From assembly GCF_000340215.1 (NCBI RefSeq), contig NW_006921532.1:9081172-9145171 (forward strand): a stretch of 64,000 bases of DNA, given 5' to 3'. Shown here in pieces: positions 58,976-64,000 of this stretch. The position numbers and the translations under genes are program-made. The first letter of the stretch is position 1; every line of letters begins with the position of its first letter. This DNA is from Pseudocercospora fijiensis CIRAD86 (Eukaryota; Ascomycota; Dothideomycetes; Mycosphaerellales; Mycosphaerellaceae). The notes below the pieces were generated by a model. That model was not told where the DNA came from. It made no database searches and saw only the letters and a program-made list of their open reading frames with translations.

Positions 58976-59696
58976 ACTATGTATATACAAGCTGAGAATG
59001 GAGTTCGCGGCCTCCAGATAGAGCTTCACAATGCTAGATATACTCTCACAAAGAGATCCCGCACTCACAGCGGAAATGGTGATCCAGATGTGTCTCCTGT
59101 AGCGTAGTCTGACTTTGTATAGGACACTCTCATCGACAGGCTGTTGAATGCCCTAGAATAGGTAGATGCTCTTCCTGCGTGCGATGATGTCCGGAAAGAG
59201 TTTTTTATCGGGTAGAATCCGCTCAAGCTGTTCGAGAATTTGTCAAGTGGGCCGCCAAGAAATCGCGAATCTTGGCAAAAATTTCTAAAATCGGCCTTGC
59301 TTCAACGGATACAATCCACTTACATGCCGCAATATAGGGGTTTTTTGAAGCCAAAAGACATATATCTAGACATTAATAGGCTGCTGGATGCTTAAATAAC
59401 CAGTTCTAATGAGCTGTATATTAGTTATATTCAAGGAGAGACTGAAGATAGGTTCCCAGGCGTAGCCAGAAATTTTCGAAAAGATAGCACTGTATGCAGA
59501 CGACAATATCTCAAGCAAAAGATAGAATTTGGCAAAAAGGAAAGCTGTCAACGTATTGACATCCGACGTGGGACTGTTCTCCGTCAGAATTTGGCGCAGA
59601 GGAACGGGATAACACGAAGATTTCTTACCTCGAACCCACACTGCTACAACAGTTAGCAATCTCGATGCGTCTACGGGAAGTATGGATGCGGAAATG

Positions 59697-59760
59697 CACG
59701 TACACCTCCAGATTTCAGCGTAGAAGTCTGGCGCGCTACCATTGCGCCAGCCGGACGGAA
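59697..59760 (-). pseudogene. tRNA-Arg(TCT)-like 5' part, incomplete
   Basis: On the minus strand TGGCGCAATGG fits the internal A box. The D arm pairs perfectly (GCGC...GCGC). The anticodon stem CCAGA/TCTGG encloses CTTCTA, then 7 nt (an intron-like insertion one base after the anticodon TCT) and A. The T arm with GGTTCGA and the 3' acceptor strand complementary to GTCCGGC are not found after it. It may be a truncated tRNA gene or the head of a tRNA-derived SINE. Confidence 0.4.
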
Positions 59761-59896
59761 ATCGACGTATGCGAACCTCTCGAACGGTATTGGTCGTATG
59801 CGGACCTTCCAGACAATATATAAGTGTGAAAACGGAAGTTGCCGAAAGGTCTTGGTAACTAGAACCACCCCGAACTACCCTATAACGCGTAAGCTC

Positions 59897-59918
59897 AGTC
59901 ACATGATAGCACGTGACT
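59897..59918. promoter_or_regulatory. Imperfect palindrome with CACGTG core
   Basis: AGTCAC...GTGACT with 10 bp between; the right half contains CACGTG (E-box type). Possible bHLH binding site, no proof. Confidence 0.2.
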
Positions 59919-59959
59919 TCTTGGCAGGAGAAGGATTTTCACACTGTATTTTAGACTAT

Positions 59960-60790
59960 AGAATAGCAAGAATATAGGCGATTAACGAAGCTATATTAAA
60001 TCGCTAGTAAGGCAGTATTACGTAAGTAATCTACTACGCTATACGTAATAGTTATAAGCCTAGGATTTAATACGTAGTACGTAATAAGTCTATCGAATAC
60101 CTAGTAACTACTATAGACGTACGCTATTATTTAGAGATTACCGATAATAATAATATAATAATACTAAATTATTACTAATACTACGTATTATTCTTACGCG
60201 TCTAAAAGACAAGCTTACTCTAAATATATAATAGTAAAGAACTATAGTTAGTAAGGAACGAGCTCGACTAATAGGGTTACGATAAGTTAAGGACCTAGAA
60301 TAGTAGTATAAGGAATAGCTTAATCTATATAAGAAGATAAGACGTATATAATACTTAGAACTAGACAACCTAGTAGTCTATCTCTATATAGCAGTTACGA
60401 ATATAGATAAAACCTATAGAAAGGGACTCTATATAATATATTAGGCCCTACCTAATACTAATTACTTCCTCTAACTAATTAGTATAGTATAAGACTATAT
60501 CTATAATATACTAGGTGCTTCTACTAAGAAGGGGTTATTATTTAGTATTATCTACGAAGAAATAAGTAAAGCTAGTACTAATACTGCCTTATAAGCCGCT
60601 AGTAAAAATAATAGTAAAAAGCCTAATAAGAATAAGGGCCGGGGTAATAGTAGAAACCGTATACTAAAGACATATACTAAGCTTACTTATATAGGTAAGA
60701 AGAAGGCATATAAGAATAGGGGCAAGTATACCGTAGTAAACTACCGCCTACGTAAATAGGTTAAAGAGAAGGATAAGGACCTACTAGCTA
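59960..60790 (+). pseudogene. Copia-2 gag (RIP-decayed)
   Basis: A frame with RIP stops ends in a basic linker (SKKPNKNKGRGN) and a decayed zinc knuckle at about 60,682-60,756 (TYIGKKKAYKNRGKYTVVNY; C-x2-C-x4-H-x4-C with Cys/His replaced), followed by RLRK. Confidence 0.75.
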
Positions 60791-62600
60791 TTAAGATTAC
60801 TTAGGAGCACTATAGACTAGATAGTAGCAATAGCGAGGATTCTATACTAGATAAGCTCTCCCTTACCTACTTCTTCTACTCTAGTACGCTATTATTATTT
60901 GCTAGAGCAATCGGACCTACTACCTACCTTAGTATAGTAGCATTAACAGAGTGGAATCCATTTAATAGCCTAACACATAATAGCAGCTTAAATTGCAATA
61001 TTATCAACTATCTAGGTCGCTTTAATTTTATACCACTTCTATTACTAGTATCTTTAACCGTAGCAACTAGCAATAGTTATAACAAGGTCGTAGCTATCGG
61101 AATAGCATCCTTTACTGTTATAGCCATTAGTAGCAAGCCCCTACAGATCAAACTAAGGGAATGCCTTTATATTCCTAACTTTTATACTAATATTATAGGA
61201 GGTGCCCTCTTCTTCTAACGAGGATTTAAATACTAAGAAATCGATAACACCCTCTATAGCCTATAACACAAGCTACTAGTTAAGTTTATTAGACTAAACT
61301 ACGGAATACCCCTTTTCGATATTATTAGCAAAGTAGATAGGGTACTACTAGCTAAATAGCTAGTCGATATAGACAACAAGCCGCTTAAGTACCTATTCTA
61401 ACTGAGACTAACTCTCCCTATCGTTATATATAATAGCTCGTCGCTCCGTACGTCTACTACTACTAAGAAAGCTTATACTAAAGCAAATATATAAGGTGTT
61501 TAGACATCTCGGTACTAAGAGAGTAGAAGAGCTAGTTAATAGGGTTAATAGAATAAAAAGAGATTATATATATAATAATAAGGTACTAAGAACACTACTA
61601 TGCCCTATATATATAAGCAAAGGGCAAGAAGCTTATTTCTAGGAGGCTAAGACACTATAATATATCGATATTAACTCTATATAGATATATTGCAGCCGAT
61701 TTAATACAACTAGATACGGCCTATAATAGCGACTAGTACATCTTCTACGTATACAACCTAAATACTAGACTTTACTTTATATAGACAATTAGTAATCGCT
61801 AGGAATTTACTCTCTTTTAGTGCTAGAACTACTAGTTAGCTACCTTCGTACGCAGCATTAGTAGAGATATTATCTGTTTGTTATTTAATAATAAAGGGGG
61901 CATATTAGGCTTTTAGTTTCAATCCCATCTACGCAATAACTATACTATATAGAGGCTAACAGCCCCACATATATTAGAATAGGACCTAGCTAAGAGAGCA
62001 AGCCGTACTATTATTAAGGTAGCTCGAGCCTTAATAATATATACTAGATTTCTATACAACCTATAGCTAGAAGCAGTTTATATAGCAACCTTCCTTACTA
62101 ATAGATTACCAAGGTTACGAATAGCTAACCCACTAATGCGTACACTATACGAGATTAGCACTAGATATAAGCCTAATATAGCTTATATCTACTAGTTTAG
62201 AGCAAGGGTATATCTAGTAATCTACGGCATAGAGACAACTAATAGCAAAAGGAAGGCTATACTACTAAACACTATAAAAGTGGCCTTACGCGCCTACATT
62301 AGATACCTATATAGATATAAAAGACACTCTACTAGTATCTATAGGATATAGGTGCCCTTACGAATAACCGTACTACGTATAAGAGACGTTGTATTTAACG
62401 AAACTAAGTTCTATAATAGATATAATAATAACCTAGGTGTTATTATAACTAACTAAGAGCTTATAGAGGAATATAGTAATCTTAAAGAGCTACAAGTACC
62501 CGCCTCGGAGCATTAATTTAACGAGCTTCGAGAAGCATATAATATACCTCTAGACCTTATTAGGTTTAGAGCTAACTTTAAGCTAAGGGGGTAGATACTC
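60791..62600 (+). pseudogene. Copia-2 protease and integrase (RIP-decayed)
   Basis: A protease-type stretch (about 60,950-61,210, ending ECLYIPNFYTNIIGGALFF, like LYVPNLGVNLIS) is followed by the pre-integrase region. The integrase core is at about 61,650-62,200 (including ...TLYEISTRYKPNIAY at about 62,140). The typical linker follows (YRIQVPLRITVLRIRDVVFNE with one stop, about 62,330-62,405). Confidence 0.78.
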
Positions 62601-63289
62601 TAATAGGGCCTAGTCGACTTATAATAGTAGTTAACCGGCTAGCAGATAAGACTAATAGACGAGAACTACCTTAAGAACTACTACCGGCACTACCAATTGA
62701 GCTATAGCTTATATAGGTGCCTTAACTATAGAAACAGGACTTTCTAATTAACCTACGCGAAGTACTAGAACCGCGTAATAATATACTAGATAGATTAGTA
62801 GAACTAACTATTAATTAGCAACCTTAACCGGAGAACGATCCTAGTAATAAAGCCCCTACTAACAATATAGACGTATTACGTTATATAGATAATATAGACT
62901 TTAACTTGCTACGCGCTAAGCTAGCTAAATTGCTAATGCTAATTAAAGCAGCTAATTTATCTTATCGTTACTTACCGAATACATTATTATATAGGAGGCC
63001 CGTATTATTAAGTTAACAACCCGTATAAACGATAGCGAGTAGCGGCTATCTACCGAGCCGGCCGTTACTATATTAGCAATTAAGAACAAGCGAGGCACCT
63101 CCTATCGTTTAATAGCCTATATATAGCCGCTAAGTATAAAGCACAACAAGCCGCACTACTAAACACTACTATTAATATATAACAAACTAGTATTAATAAT
63201 CTACCGCTGCTAACTCTTCCGTAAGACAAGTACGATCTAACCCTTATACTAAAGATATTAGACCTTCTAGTAGAGCTACGCAACTAGCG

Positions 63290-64000
63290 CTAAGTGTTAA
63301 AGAGTTAGTTTAGAGAGCAATAGATGCATACTACAAGAGTTAGATTTAATAAGGCACTAAAGACAGGTATATTTAAATAGGTAGACATTAAGAAGATACT
63401 AGACAAACTAAGTCTCCTACCGCTTATCTAGGTATTTAAATACAAGGGAGATGTAGAAGGAAGGTTAGTAAAGTTTAAGGCAAGAGTATATATAAGAGGA
63501 GACCTATAGAAGAGCACGTACCTAGATATATATGCTTCTATACTAGTAGCAAGGGTATTCCGAGCCTTAATAGCAATTACCGCTACCTTCGACCTAGAAG
63601 CTAAACAAATAGACGCTATTAATGCCTTTCTAAATGCTAGCCTACCCTATATACTATACTTAAAGCTACTAGAAGATTTTAAATAGAAAGGAAAGGTATT
63701 GCAGTTGCTATAGGCACTATGTAGTCTTTAGGAATTACTAAGGTTATAGTAGAATTACTTTACTACTACCCTTAAAAAACAAGCTCGGTATATAACTAGT
63801 AGATAATATAGACTGCCTATATACCGACCTAGACAAGCAGGTATTTATCTTCTTCTATATAGACGATATAGTGCTATTATATTATCGTTAATATAAATAA
63901 AAAGCAATAGACCTTAAGTAGAAGCTAATAAAGGAATATAAGCTTAATAACCTAGGCAAGCTCTCTTAGTTCCTTAGGATTGAAGTTATTCGAGAGTCGA
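63290..64000 (+). pseudogene. Copia-2 reverse transcriptase, N-terminal part (RIP-decayed)
   Basis: RT blocks KFKARVYIRGDL (KARLVARGD in copia), ASILVARVFRALIAITATF, QIDAINAFLNA (about 63,606-63,640) and LYLKLLEDF are seen before the window ends. One break near 63,780 may be a frameshift. Confidence 0.82.

Larger units (their letters stand above)
58976..59950. other. Gene-poor stretch between PAQR gene and Copia-2
   Basis: Ordinary base composition, not RIP-mutated. Apart from a tRNA-like fragment (about 59,697-59,760) and a small palindrome (59,897-59,918), I see no gene. A minus-strand frame at 59,366-59,902 (178 codons) runs through the tRNA-like part and has no recognisable similarity, so it is not annotated as a gene. 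Confidence 0.5.
59950..64000 (+). mobile_element. Copia-2: Ty1/copia element, 5' LTR not evident, cut by the window edge
   Basis: The sequence changes sharply to RIP-mutated DNA at about 59,950. Plus-strand frames show gag with zinc knuckle, protease, integrase and RT in copia order up to the end of the window. No LTR could be recognised at the left, so the element is either 5'-truncated or its LTR can only be found by comparison with the right one, outside the window. It is a different family from Copia-1 (opposite strand, different sequence). Confidence 0.85.

Noticed and set aside
59366..59902. Minus-strand frame of 178 codons after the PAQR gene.
   Set aside because: It runs through the tRNA-like fragment, has no domain, and shows no supporting splice or composition signal.
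1..64000. CRISPR arrays, bacterial operons, ribosome binding sites.
   Set aside because: The tandem repeats seen are transposon subterminal repeats or minisatellites without spacer structure, and introns and gene types are fungal.

Overview
The window looks like a chromosome segment of a filamentous ascomycete (Pezizomycotina; the style fits Dothideomycetes, but no species is claimed). About 53 kb (1-49,010 and about 59,950-64,000) is transposon DNA stripped of CpA/TpG and filled with TpA, the classic mark of repeat-induced point mutation (RIP). Every transposon reading frame is broken by TAG/TAA codons that stand where Gln (CAA/CAG) or Trp (TGG) is expected. An island of ordinary, intact genes lies at about 49,010-59,940.

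Layout. (1) 1-21,705: a Ty3/gypsy chromovirus on the minus strand (called Gypsy-B here), followed in tandem by a second LTR and gag start. The second gag was hit by Gypsy-A copy 2, which was hit by a hAT DNA transposon (hAT-2) running off the left edge. The RT of the main Gypsy-B is split by a complete 9,588-bp hAT element (hAT-1, 9,572-19,159) with TIRs and a perfect 8-bp target duplication. (2) 21,706-22,615: old AT-rich flanking DNA. (3) 22,616-48,492: Gypsy-D (plus strand, 170-bp LTRs, TSD GATAT), with Gypsy-A copy 1 inside it (26,255-39,519, minus, 197-bp LTRs, TSD CTTCG) and Copia-1 inside that (29,929-36,029, minus, 136-bp LTRs, TSD ATTAT). (4) 48,493-49,010: very AT-rich DNA. (5) The gene island: a zinc-finger/ankyrin protein (+), a convergent NOD-like receptor of the PNP-NACHT-ankyrin type (-), and a divergent PAQR (adiponectin-receptor/Izh-type) membrane protein (+). 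(6) From about 59,950 to the end: a RIP-decayed Copia-2 (+), cut by the window edge.

The most unusual content is inside hAT-1. Besides a recognisable hAT transposase it carries two different histone H3-like genes, one of canonical type with introns (H3B, about 17,230-17,850) and one divergent with a long basic tail (H3A, 15,272-about 15,925). It also holds at least two unrecognised genes. In both histone copies most RIP-made stop codons fall on the Gln positions conserved in all H3 proteins. Short GCCGGC/TATA repeats are scattered through this element only, and several sit inside the introns of its genes. Other notable items are a large extra coding region behind the integrase of Gypsy-D and an antisense Cys-rich ORF in Gypsy-B.

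Coordinates of decayed reading frames are approximate because the frames were read by eye through stops. LTR, TIR and TSD coordinates and the splice sites of the intact genes were read base by base.
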